Assembly (NCBI GenBank): GCA_913056335.1
Contig: CAJXLX010000007.1
Coordinates: forward strand, 1 to 51,111
DNA from: an uncultured Rhodothermaceae bacterium
GTDB taxonomy: Bacteria > Bacteroidota > Rhodothermia > Rhodothermales > Salinibacteraceae
Reading direction: 5' to 3'
DNA: 51,111 nt
Within the stretch, counting starts at the first letter, position 1; each line of letters begins with the position of its first letter. Of this stretch, positions 1-6,669 are shown piece after piece. The position numbers and the translations under genes are program-made. The notes beneath the pieces are model-generated. The model made no database searches. It saw only the letters and a list, made by a program, of their open reading frames with translations, and was not told where the DNA came from.

Positions 1-100
1 TAAAGAGCGGACGCTTCTTCAGTTCGGAAAGCGGCGTTTGCTGCTTTCGTTTGGCGATCAGCTCGCGGGTATCGGCAACAATGTCGTCTAAGATGCTCAC
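1..100 (-). CDS. trpC: Indole-3-glycerol-phosphate synthase, N-terminal fragment (runs off the left edge)
   Basis: Only the first 33 codons are inside the window. The frame starts at a GTG at 98-100 and reads MSILDDIVADTRELIAKRKQ, the amphipathic first helix typical of TrpC, which makes indole-3-glycerol phosphate in tryptophan synthesis. There is no ATG in frame upstream for more than 50 bases, so GTG is the likely start. It lies 51 bases after trpD on the same strand, which fits the usual trpD-trpC order. The identification rests on the N-terminal motif plus context; the catalytic barrel is outside the window. Confidence 0.8.
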   Translation of the reverse strand, partial: MSILDDIVADTRELIAKRKQQTPLSELKKRPLF

Positions 101-151
101 GGGTGCGGGGCAGGAAAATACGGGGGGATGCGAAGGGCAGGCGTTCCGATG

Positions 152-1183
152 CTACTTGGGCGCATCGTTGGAGGCTTCAACAAGTGTGTTAAGGGCGTTG
201 AGCGCACGCCCCGATTTGATGCTGGCACGAGCGGCATCGAAGGCAGCGTCGAGGTCGTCGAACTGTCCGCTGGTGTGCAAGGCATAGCCCGCATTCAGGA
301 GCACTACGTCGCGGCGGGGCGACTGGTCGGTGCCGGCCAGAATGCCACGCAAGATTTCGGCGTTCTCGTGGGCATCGCCGCCGCGCAGCATCTTGCTGGC
401 GGCCCGGTCGAAGCCATGCTTCTCGGGCCCCACCTCGCGTCCGATGGGCATATCGTGGCGGCTATCGGCGTCGTACTCAAAGAGCGTGTTGGCGTCGGCG
501 ACGGAGAACTCGTCCATGCCATCGTTGGAGTGTACGGTGATGACATGCTCACTGCCCAGGCGGCGCAGAATCTGCACCATGAGTTGGGCGGTGTTCATGT
601 CGAACGCGCCCACGAGCTGCCGCGACACGCTGGCCGGGTTGCACAGCGGACCCAGGATGTTGAAGCAGGTGCGCACGCCCAGCGATTTCCGCACGGGCAT
701 TACATGTCGCATGGCCGGGTGAAAGTACGGCGCAAATAAAAACGCAATACCCGCTTCGTCCAGGCAATACTCCACGCCCGGCTTCTCCAGCTCAATCTCG
801 ATGCCCAGCGTCTCCAGCACATCCGCCGAGCCCGACTTCGAGGAGACTGAGCGGTTGCCGTGTTTGGCCACGGTGACACCAGCTCCGGCACACACGAAAG
901 ACGCGGTCGTCGAGATGTTGAAGGTGTTGGCGCCGTCGCCGCCGGTGCCACACACGTCGATGGCATGCGCATCGGCACAGTCGACCGAGACCGCAAACTC
1001 ACGCATCACACGGGTGAAGCCGACCAGCTCGTCGAGCTGCTCGCCACGCGCCCGCATTCCAACCAGGAGCGCAGCAATGTGCGCAGGATCGGCCTCGCCC
1101 GACATCATCTGATGCATGGCGTCGGCAGCTTCGTCTTCGGTGAGGGCGCGGCCCTCGGCGATGGCGGCGATGTGTTCGTGCAT
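152..1183 (-). CDS. trpD: Anthranilate phosphoribosyltransferase TrpD
   Basis: A 343-aa cytosolic enzyme transferring phosphoribose from PRPP to anthranilate, the second step of tryptophan synthesis. Visible family signatures are the pyrophosphate-binding GTGGDG loop in CGTGGDGANTFNIST, the KHGNRSVSSKSGSADVLE segment, and the MPVRKSLGVRTCFNILGP region that forms the anthranilate site. The frame is open further upstream, but MHEHIAAIAEG at 1183 is the expected family start and the upstream extension is an Arg/His-rich shadow of trpG. It follows trpG by 41 bases and precedes trpC by 51 bases, so it should be co-transcribed. Length is normal for the family. Confidence 0.97.
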   Translation of the reverse strand: MHEHIAAIAEGRALTEDEAADAMHQMMSGEADPAHIAALLVGMRARGEQLDELVGFTRVMREFAVSVDCADAHAIDVCGTGGDGANTFNISTTASFVCAGAGVTVAKHGNRSVSSKSGSADVLETLGIEIELEKPGVEYCLDEAGIAFLFAPYFHPAMRHVMPVRKSLGVRTCFNILGPLCNPASVSRQLVGAFDMNTAQLMVQILRRLGSEHVITVHSNDGMDEFSVADANTLFEYDADSRHDMPIGREVGPEKHGFDRAASKMLRGGDAHENAEILRGILAGTDQSPRRDVVLLNAGYALHTSGQFDDLDAAFDAARASIKSGRALNALNTLVEASNDAPK

Positions 1184-1224
1184 AAAACGGGGAATGGGTC
1201 GTGAGAAAACAAGCGAGGCGCGGA

Positions 1225-1809
1225 CTACGCCGCGGAGCGGGCCGTTAGCTGGCGCATCCAGTTGGCAACAAGGGTGGGCCCGGCGGCTGTTTTGACGCTT
1301 TCGGGGTGAAACTGAATGCCTTCGATGGGCCATTCGACGTGGCGCACGCCCATCACAATGTCGTCGTCGGTGGTGGCCGTGATGGTGAGTTCGTCGGGGA
1401 TCGTGGCGCGGTCCAGGATGAGCGAGTGGTAGCGTGTGGCCGTGAAGGGCGCGTCGACGCCGTCGAAAATGGACTGCCCGTCGTGCGTGACCTCGCTCGT
1501 CTTGCCATGCATCAGCGACGGTGCGTTGACAACGGTGGCACCAAACACTTCGCCCATGGCTTGGTGGCCCAAGCATACGCCCAGGATTGGGGTGGTCGCG
1601 CCTAATTGTTCGATGAGCGGCTCGGTGATGCCCGCATCGGCGGGGCGTCCGGGCCCCGGCGAGATTACGATGCCGTCGGGATCGAGCGCCCGCACCTCGT
1701 CCACCGTGAGCGCGTCATTGCGCTCCACAGCAATGTCGTCGGTGTGCTCCCCCAGCAGGTGCACCAGGTTGTAGGTGAAGCTGTCGTAGTTGTCGAGAAC
1801 GAAGATCAT
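1225..1809 (-). CDS. trpG: Anthranilate synthase component II (glutamine amidotransferase) TrpG
   Basis: A 194-aa class I glutamine amidotransferase subunit that hydrolyses glutamine and passes ammonia to TrpE. It opens with MIFVLDNYDSFTYNLV and has the oxyanion-strand motif ISPGPGRP, the nucleophile elbow GVCLGHQA (catalytic Cys about residue 79) and the catalytic His-Glu pair in IQFHPESV near the C-terminus. It is a single-domain protein, not fused to TrpD. It lies between trpS (119-base gap containing a small hairpin) and trpD. It could also serve p-aminobenzoate synthase as an amphibolic subunit, which sequence alone cannot settle. Confidence 0.97.
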   Translation of the reverse strand: MIFVLDNYDSFTYNLVHLLGEHTDDIAVERNDALTVDEVRALDPDGIVISPGPGRPADAGITEPLIEQLGATTPILGVCLGHQAMGEVFGATVVNAPSLMHGKTSEVTHDGQSIFDGVDAPFTATRYHSLILDRATIPDELTITATTDDDIVMGVRHVEWPIEGIQFHPESVKTAAGPTLVANWMRQLTARSAA

Positions 1810-1864
1810 AGCCTGTCGGGGATGGACGTGTGGAGGGATGGACGTATAGTCTCACATATTGTCT

Positions 1865-1892
1865 GTAACGGCATAACGCGCTATGTCGTTAC
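1865..1892 (-). promoter_or_regulatory. Small inverted repeat in the trpS-trpG gap
   Basis: GTAACG at 1865-1870 pairs with CGTTAC at 1887-1892, and an inner CATA/TATG extends the stem with one mismatch. It is the only obvious structure in the 119-base gap, the widest inside the trp operon. No U-tract follows on the minus strand, so it is more likely an mRNA-processing or stability hairpin, or an operator for an internal promoter, than a terminator. The function is a guess. Confidence 0.35.
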
Positions 1893-1928
1893 GAGTAAGA
1901 GCCAGAAGATGCCTCCCTTGTACTGTTA

Positions 1929-2942
1929 TTACACCGTTGTCACCAGCCCGGTGGCGTCGCGGACCTGGGCCATGAGGGGTTCGGCCTTGGCGCGGGCCCG
2001 CTTGGCGCCGTCGCGCAGCACATCGCGAATGTAGTCGGGGCGCTGCTCCAGCTTGTGGCGCCGCTCGCGGGCTTCCGCAAAGAAGTCCTGGATCAGCCCC
2101 AAGAGCTCTTTCTTGGCATGGCCGTATCCGTATCCGCCGGCCCGGTACTGGTCGGCGATTTCGGCACGGTGCTCCGCCTCCGCAAACAGCTTGATGAGCG
2201 CAAACACGTTGCACTGCTCTGGGTCTTTCGGCTCGTCGAGCGGTGTTGAGTCCGTGACGATGCTCATCACCTTCTTTTTGAGCGCCTTGCCCTCGTCAAA
2301 GATGCCGATGGTGTTGCCATAGCTCTTCGACATCTTCTGCCCGTCGATACCGGGCACCACCGACACGTCGTCGAGGATGTACGGCTCGGGCAGCGTAAGG
2401 AGCGGGTCGTCGTCGGGGCAGAACGTGTTGTTGAAGCGCTGGGCGAGGTCGCGCGTGATCTCGATGTGCTGCTTCTGGTCGGCCCCCACGGGCACCTGCG
2501 TGCCGCCGTAGATGAGGATGTCGGCGGCCTGCAGGACCGGGTAGTTCAGCAGGCCGGCATTCGGATTCAGGCCCTGCGCCACCTTCTCTTTGTACGACAC
2601 CCCGCGCTCCAGTCGCGACACCGGCATCAGGTTGTAGAAGATCCAGGCGAGTTCGGTGACCTCGGGCACATCGCTCTGGATGAAGAGCGCCGCCTCGTCG
2701 GGATCGAAGCCGAGCGCCAGGTAGTCGAGCGCCACATCCATGGTGTACTGGCGCATCTTGTCGGCATCGTGCAGCGAGGTCAGCGCGTGGTAGTTCACGA
2801 TGAAGTAGTACGCCTCGTGCTGCGTGTGCAGATCGAGGTGCTGGCGAAGCGCACCAAAGTAGTTGCCAATATGCAGGCGTCCCGAGGGCTGAATGCCTGA
2901 TACAACAACAGAATCGGCGTTCGAAGGAGTGGCGTCGGTCAT
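1929..2942 (-). CDS. trpS: Tryptophan--tRNA ligase
   Basis: A 337-aa class Ic aminoacyl-tRNA synthetase that charges tRNA-Trp. Both ATP-binding signatures are present: the HIGN box in SGIQPSGRLHIGNYFG near residue 22, and KMSKS in PGIDGQKMSKSYGNTI near residue 200. The GADQKQHIE motif is also typical. It lies inside the trp operon between the unknown 156-aa gene and trpG. The Trp-codon attenuator upstream of trpE would therefore also govern the synthetase that charges the tRNA the attenuator reads, unless an internal promoter exists. The ATG at 2942 is the first in frame. Confidence 0.97.
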   Translation of the reverse strand: MTDATPSNADSVVVSGIQPSGRLHIGNYFGALRQHLDLHTQHEAYYFIVNYHALTSLHDADKMRQYTMDVALDYLALGFDPDEAALFIQSDVPEVTELAWIFYNLMPVSRLERGVSYKEKVAQGLNPNAGLLNYPVLQAADILIYGGTQVPVGADQKQHIEITRDLAQRFNNTFCPDDDPLLTLPEPYILDDVSVVPGIDGQKMSKSYGNTIGIFDEGKALKKKVMSIVTDSTPLDEPKDPEQCNVFALIKLFAEAEHRAEIADQYRAGGYGYGHAKKELLGLIQDFFAEARERRHKLEQRPDYIRDVLRDGAKRARAKAEPLMAQVRDATGLVTTV

Positions 2943-3001
2943 ACGGTTGGGAGCAGTCAGAAAATCGGGGGGAGGCAGAGGGACGCGGCAGGCACCGCGG
3001 T

Positions 3002-3472
3002 TTAGCGGCGCTTGTAGATGCGCTTAATCACGCTCAGGCGCTCCTGGCTGTTGTCGCGCACCAGTTCCAAGATCGCACGCGTACGCATCTGATGCTCTAC
3101 GTCGTTGCGCTCAGTCTTGACATCATCCTGAAACGCCTCCTCCTGTTCGATGAGATTGGGGAGCGCGGTATCCAGATCGGGCCCCAGATCGAAATCTTCC
3201 GGCTCCAGGTCGGTGCCGTTGTAGGCAGAGCCTCCGGCGCTGAAAATCGTCTCCGAGAGTTTCCCCACATCGGCGCGTGCGGTCTTCAGGAGCGATTCGA
3301 GCGCCCCTTCTACGCGTGGATTGTCCGCCACGCGCGAGACGGCGCGGTAGGCGTGGTTCAGCTTAATGTGGGCTTCTACGAGCGGATTCAAATGCTCGAC
3401 CGTTTCTTCACGGCTGATGGTGCGTCCGGCCCACCCGCGTCCGAGCAGGGCCTCTTGTAAGCGGTTTGGCAT
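3002..3472 (-). CDS. Uncharacterised 156-aa helical protein inside the trp operon
   Basis: I do not recognise a named family. The protein is soluble, without signal peptide or membrane segment, and looks largely alpha-helical. A His/Asn-rich helix (EAHIKLNHAYRAVSRVAD) is followed by acidic stretches such as GTDLEPEDFDLGPDLD and by a basic C-terminus ending in KRIYKRR. The length and the helix pattern with scattered His/Glu could suit a four-helix bundle (ferritin-like), but no paired metal-ligand motif is obvious. It is 93 bases after trpE and 59 bases before trpS on the same strand, so it is probably co-transcribed under the trp attenuator. A role connected with tryptophan is possible by context only. 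Confidence 0.8.
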   Translation of the reverse strand: MPNRLQEALLGRGWAGRTISREETVEHLNPLVEAHIKLNHAYRAVSRVADNPRVEGALESLLKTARADVGKLSETIFSAGGSAYNGTDLEPEDFDLGPDLDTALPNLIEQEEAFQDDVKTERNDVEHQMRTRAILELVRDNSQERLSVIKRIYKRR

Positions 3473-3566
3473 AGCGGTCTATGGGATGCAGCGGTAAGAA
3501 TACAGGATGCGAAGGTACGTACCCGCAATTAGGCGGGTGGGTTTTCAGCGGGTATGCGATCGTGCG

Positions 3567-5072
3567 CTACAGCAGGTCGTCGGTGGCTACTTGCAGCGCT
3601 TCGTGGAGCGCGGCGGCTTTGTTGCGGGTTTCTTCGTACTCAGCGGCGGGGTCGCTGTCGGCTACAATTCCGGCGCCGGCCTGCACGTACACCGTGTCGT
3701 CGCGCACGACCATCGTGCGAATAGCGATGCACGTGTCGAGCGTGCCCGAAAAGTCGAGGTAGCCCACCGCACCGGCATACACGCCGCGCCGTGTAGGCTC
3801 AAAGGCGTCGATCAGCTCCATGGCGCGCACTTTGGGCGCGCCGCTCACGGTGCCTGCCGGAAAGCAAGCGGCCAATACCTCCATGGGCGTGCGCCCTTCA
3901 GCTACTGCGCCCGACACCGACGACACGATGTGCATCACATGCGAGTAGCGCTCGATGAAGGCATAGCGGTCCACGTTGATCGACTGATAGGTGCACACGC
4001 GCCCCAGGTCGTTGCGCCCCAGGTCTACAAGCATCAGGTGCTCAGCGCGCTCTTTAGGGTCCGCGGCCAGCTCGTCGGCCAAGGCCTGGTCTTCGGTCTC
4101 GGTAGCACCTCGCGGACGCGTTCCGGCAATGGGTAGGACCTCGGCGCGGTCGTCTTCTACGCGCACGAGCACCTCGGGCGAGGAGCCCACCAGCGCTACA
4201 TCGTCGAAGTCGAGGTAGAAGAGGTACGGCGACGGATTCACCTGCCGGAGCGCGCGGTACAGATTGAAGCGGTCGCCGCGAAAGGTGGATTCAAAGCGTT
4301 GCGAGAGCACCACCTGAAAGATGTCGCCATCCACGATATGCTGCTTGGCATCGCGAACGGCCTGCTCGAAGGCGTCGCGCTCGAAGTTTGACGTGATATC
4401 GGGAGATGGCAGTTCGAGCGGCTCGGGGTGCGGGGCCGGGGCGTTGAGCAGCGTCTCCAACTGATCGAGCCGCTGCATGGCGTCGTCGTAGGCACTGCGC
4501 AGATCGGTATTGGGGGAGACGAACGCGCTTGCCATCACCACCAGCTGATGCCGCACATGGTCGAAGGCGGCCAAGGTGTCGTAGAAGCCCCACACCGCAT
4601 CGGGCAGGCCCAGCGTGTCGGGGGGCGCATCGGGCAGGTCTTCGATAAGGCGCACGGTGTCGTATCCCATGTAGCCGACCGCGCCCCCCCGCAGGCGAGG
4701 CAATTCGGGACTGGCGAGCTCGGTGAACGGCTCGGTAAGACGCGTAAGCACGTCGAAGATGGTGCCGGAGCTATCGGGCGTGCCCAGGCCGTCGGCATCC
4801 CGCCGTGTGGTAATGGATACGTCGGCACCGTGCTCGGTAGCGCGCACCATGCGATACGGGTTGCCGCCCAGGAACGAGTAGCGCGCCAGCTTCTCGCCGC
4901 CCTCTACGCTTTCGAGCAGGAACGGGAAGTCCGCACGTTCACGGAGTGCCAGAAATGCAGACACGGGCGTGAGCAGGTCGGCACTGCGGCGGCGATGCAC
5001 CGGTACCACGAGTGGACCGTCGGTGTCAGCACGGGCTGTTTCGATGCGTGCGGCAAAGTCGTCGAACGTCAT
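3567..5072 (-). CDS. trpE: Anthranilate synthase component I TrpE
   Basis: A 501-aa chorismate-utilising enzyme producing anthranilate with TrpG. The N-terminal half carries the LLES element near residues 52-55, characteristic of the tryptophan feedback site. The C-terminal chorismate-binding half has DGDIFQVVLSQRF, SPEVLVR, PIAGTRPRG, VDLGRNDLGRV and FPAGTVSGAPKVRAMELI. I take the first ATG (5072); an in-frame GTG two codons upstream (5078) is an alternative. A tiny ATG-TGC-TCA-TGA frame overlaps the start. The gene begins 30 bases after the U-tract of an attenuator terminator and is preceded by a Trp-rich leader peptide, so it should be regulated both allosterically and by attenuation. Confidence 0.98.
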   Translation of the reverse strand: MTFDDFAARIETARADTDGPLVVPVHRRRSADLLTPVSAFLALRERADFPFLLESVEGGEKLARYSFLGGNPYRMVRATEHGADVSITTRRDADGLGTPDSSGTIFDVLTRLTEPFTELASPELPRLRGGAVGYMGYDTVRLIEDLPDAPPDTLGLPDAVWGFYDTLAAFDHVRHQLVVMASAFVSPNTDLRSAYDDAMQRLDQLETLLNAPAPHPEPLELPSPDITSNFERDAFEQAVRDAKQHIVDGDIFQVVLSQRFESTFRGDRFNLYRALRQVNPSPYLFYLDFDDVALVGSSPEVLVRVEDDRAEVLPIAGTRPRGATETEDQALADELAADPKERAEHLMLVDLGRNDLGRVCTYQSINVDRYAFIERYSHVMHIVSSVSGAVAEGRTPMEVLAACFPAGTVSGAPKVRAMELIDAFEPTRRGVYAGAVGYLDFSGTLDTCIAIRTMVVRDDTVYVQAGAGIVADSDPAAEYEETRNKAAALHEALQVATDDLL

Positions 5073-5102
5073 GAGCACATAGGGAGCGAGAGGCTACAAA
5101 CG

Positions 5103-5137
5103 AAAAAAACCCACTGTCTGCAGGGGCGACAGCGGGT
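5103..5137 (-). terminator. Attenuator terminator (segments 3:4) in the trpE leader
   Basis: Read on the minus strand, ACCCGCTGTC (5137-5128) pairs with GACAGTGGGT (5118-5109) to make a 10-bp stem with one G-U pair and a 9-base loop, followed at once by seven T residues (5109-5103). This is a textbook intrinsic terminator, but it lies 30 bases upstream of the trpE start and downstream of a Trp-codon leader peptide, so it would act as a conditional attenuator. A terminator for the upstream cysteine-synthase gene is less likely, since that gene ends about 460 bases earlier. Confidence 0.9.
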
Positions 5138-5156
5138 CATCGAGCACAAATATGGG

Positions 5157-5211
5157 GCGCATCAGGTGCGCTACCCTTGCGGGGAGGTGTGCCCAGAAGC
5201 CCGGGTGCACC
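5157..5211 (-). promoter_or_regulatory. trp attenuator segments 1 and 2 (antiterminator and pause hairpins)
   Basis: On the minus strand, segment 1 (5211-5203, GGTGCACCC, starting in the third Trp codon) can pair with segment 2 (5176-5165, GGGTAGCGCACC) as 5+4 bp around a 3-base bulge. Segment 2 can alternatively pair with terminator segment 3: GCA, GGG and AGCG within 5180-5169 pair with TGC (5122-5120), CCC (5126-5124) and CGCT (5134-5131). That antiterminator is interrupted and fairly weak. A separate 5-bp hairpin GCGCA/TGCGC lies at 5171-5157. Segment 2 overlaps the leader stop codon, so a terminating ribosome would mask it and allow the terminator, while one stalled on the Trp codons would not. 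The pairings are seen; the mechanism is inferred from classical trp attenuators. Confidence 0.65.
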
Positions 5212-5251
5212 ACCACCATGCAGCAATGTGTTGGGGGCGTGAGTGTATCAT
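5171..5251 (-). CDS. trpL: trp operon leader peptide with three consecutive Trp codons
   Basis: A 26-codon frame, MIHSRPQHIAAWWWCTRASG followed by HTSPQG and TAG. The tandem TGG TGG TGG is at 5210-5218, immediately followed by a Cys codon. Trp is the rarest amino acid, so a WWW run in a short frame directly before trpE is strong evidence for a translated attenuation peptide. There is no Shine-Dalgarno sequence. The best promoter puts the transcript start at or next to the ATG, so translation may be leaderless. The stop codon lies inside attenuator segment 2, as the model requires. The peptide itself probably has no function once made. Confidence 0.88.
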   Translation of the reverse strand: MIHSRPQHIAAWWWCTRASGHTSPQG

Positions 5252-5257
5252 GCTATG

Positions 5258-5286
5258 TATATACGAGTGACCTGCGGGGGTTGCAA
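5258..5286 (-). promoter_or_regulatory. Predicted trp operon promoter
   Basis: Minus-strand TTGCAA (5286-5281), a 17-base spacer, then TATATA (5263-5258), a good sigma-A/70-like -35/-10 pair. The expected start, about seven bases after the -10, falls on the A of the trpL ATG (5251). A leaderless trpL transcript is therefore predicted. Bacteroidota often use different promoter consensus sequences, so this is a sequence match, not proof. Confidence 0.6.
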
Positions 5287-5352
5287 GCAGGTGGGTTGAA
5301 GATCTTGTTTGGGATTCGCTCTGGGGCGAGGTGTGGAAGTCTTTCCTGTGCA

Positions 5353-5384
5353 GTCATCCCGAGCGCAGTCGAGGGATCTCCGGC
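5353..5384. repeat. REP-like palindromic intergenic element
   Basis: The stretch GTCATCCCGAGCGCAGTCGA (5353-5372) continues with GGGATCTCCGGC. Its ends ATCCC and GGGAT are inverted. Sequences of the type 'ATCCCGAGCGCAGTCGAGGGAT' are, from general knowledge, dispersed palindromic intergenic units seen in many unrelated bacterial genomes. Only this copy is in the window, so its repeat status in this genome is inferred. It sits between the cysteine-synthase gene and the trp promoter. Confidence 0.5.
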
Positions 5385-5442
5385 ACGTCTGGCACGATGT
5401 TACCGGAGACATCTGCACCGGACAGCGCTCCCAGTGCCGATA

Positions 5443-5460
5443 TTCCGACAACTGTCGGAA
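5443..5460. promoter_or_regulatory. Perfect 8-bp inverted repeat, candidate operator
   Basis: TTCCGACA at 5443-5450 and TGTCGGAA at 5453-5460 form a perfect palindrome with a two-base centre. The spacing suits a dimeric repressor better than an RNA hairpin. It lies about 190 bases upstream of the trp leader start and about 140 bases beyond the stop of the cysteine-synthase gene. The rest of 5287-5598 shows no gene and no other clear signal apart from the REP-like element. Confidence 0.4.
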
Positions 5461-5598
5461 ACAGGTTCTCTGGCTACGTTCCGGCTTCCGACACGTTTAC
5501 TGCCTGGTTAGCCTCCCTGCAAACGCTCTTCAGCGAGCACCCCGCGAGAGGGGTACGTTGCTTCCCGTTGCTTCCCAACATTGACCTGTGACACAGTA

Positions 5599-6561
5599 CT
5601 ACACCCCAAACAGCGTATCGAAGTACTGGTCGCCGCCGTCGCAGATGATGGTAACGACCGTGGCAGCGGGATCGGACTGGCTGATGTCGCACGCAATCTT
5701 GAGGGCCGCTCCGGCGCTGGGCCCGATGAGCATGCCGTTTTCGCGGGCAGCACGGCGGGCCTGGTCGAACGCCTCGTCGTCAGTGACGCGGCGCATCTCG
5801 TCGATGTACTCGAACCACATGGTCGGCAGCTTACCGCCTTTCCCGAGGCCCTCGACCGAGGTGTCGTAGGGCCGCTCGGGCTCGTCATAGAACGCGGTAG
5901 CGATGTTGGAGCATTCGGCATCCACTCCGACGACGGTAACGGGGCGTCCGGCCTCAGCGGCCTGCTCCTTGACGTGACGCGCAGTGCCGCTGATGAGTCC
6001 GCCCGTGCCCATAGCACAGACCAGATGCGTCATGCGGTCGCCCGCCTGCGCCCACACCTCAGGGCCGGTCCACTGCGCATGCACGCCCGGATTCGACTGG
6101 TTGTAATACTGGTTCATCAGGAAGCCGTCGTTCTCCTCGGCCAACCGCTGGGCCGTAGCGCGGTAGTGGTTGGGATCGTCGGAGGAGACGCGCGGGCATT
6201 CGTGCACTTCAGCACCGAACGCCTTCATGTAGCCAAACTTCTGCCGGCTGCTGCCTTCGGGGCACGTCAGGATGCAGCGCAGTCCGAGCCGGTTAGCCAC
6301 CAGGGCCACCGCGCCTGCCGTGTTGCCCGAACTGGCCTCTACCACCGTGTCAATGTCGTGCGTGCGCATCGCCTCGGTGAGGATACCCATGGCAATGCGG
6401 TCTTTCATAGAGCCGGTCGGATTCATCGACTCCATCTTGCAGAGCACGCGCTCGTTCTCAACACCCGGATACGCCACCATCGGCGTGTTGCCGATCAAGC
6501 TAAGTACAGGGTCGTCGGTGGCAAACGGTGAGGCGACCGGGGAAGCAGAGGAAGTATGCAT
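5599..6561 (-). CDS. PLP-dependent cysteine synthase family protein
   Basis: A 320-aa fold-type II PLP enzyme of the cysteine synthase/cystathionine beta-synthase family, expected to join O-acetylserine (or a related acceptor) with sulfide or another nucleophile. Visible signatures are IGNTPMV, the Schiff-base lysine in NPTGSMKDRIAMG, the substrate loop VEASSGNTAGAVA, the phosphate-cup-type GTGGLISGTARHV, and a C-terminal GPSAGAAL. There are no CBS regulatory domains, so it is a short cysteine-synthase-like form; CysK, CysM and CBS-like enzymes cannot be told apart here. The ATG at 6561 gives the expected N-terminus; a TTG three codons earlier is possible. It is flanked on the same strand by a methyltransferase upstream. 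Confidence 0.9.
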   Translation of the reverse strand: MHTSSASPVASPFATDDPVLSLIGNTPMVAYPGVENERVLCKMESMNPTGSMKDRIAMGILTEAMRTHDIDTVVEASSGNTAGAVALVANRLGLRCILTCPEGSSRQKFGYMKAFGAEVHECPRVSSDDPNHYRATAQRLAEENDGFLMNQYYNQSNPGVHAQWTGPEVWAQAGDRMTHLVCAMGTGGLISGTARHVKEQAAEAGRPVTVVGVDAECSNIATAFYDEPERPYDTSVEGLGKGGKLPTMWFEYIDEMRRVTDDEAFDQARRAARENGMLIGPSAGAALKIACDISQSDPAATVVTIICDGGDQYFDTLFGV

Positions 6562-6669
6562 GGAGCGCAATGGTGGATGCTAAAATAAGCACAATGTGTA
6601 ACGTGTGTAGTGTACACACGGTACGTCCGGATTGCAATGAATTCACGGTTATATCGGGGTAAGGAGCGC

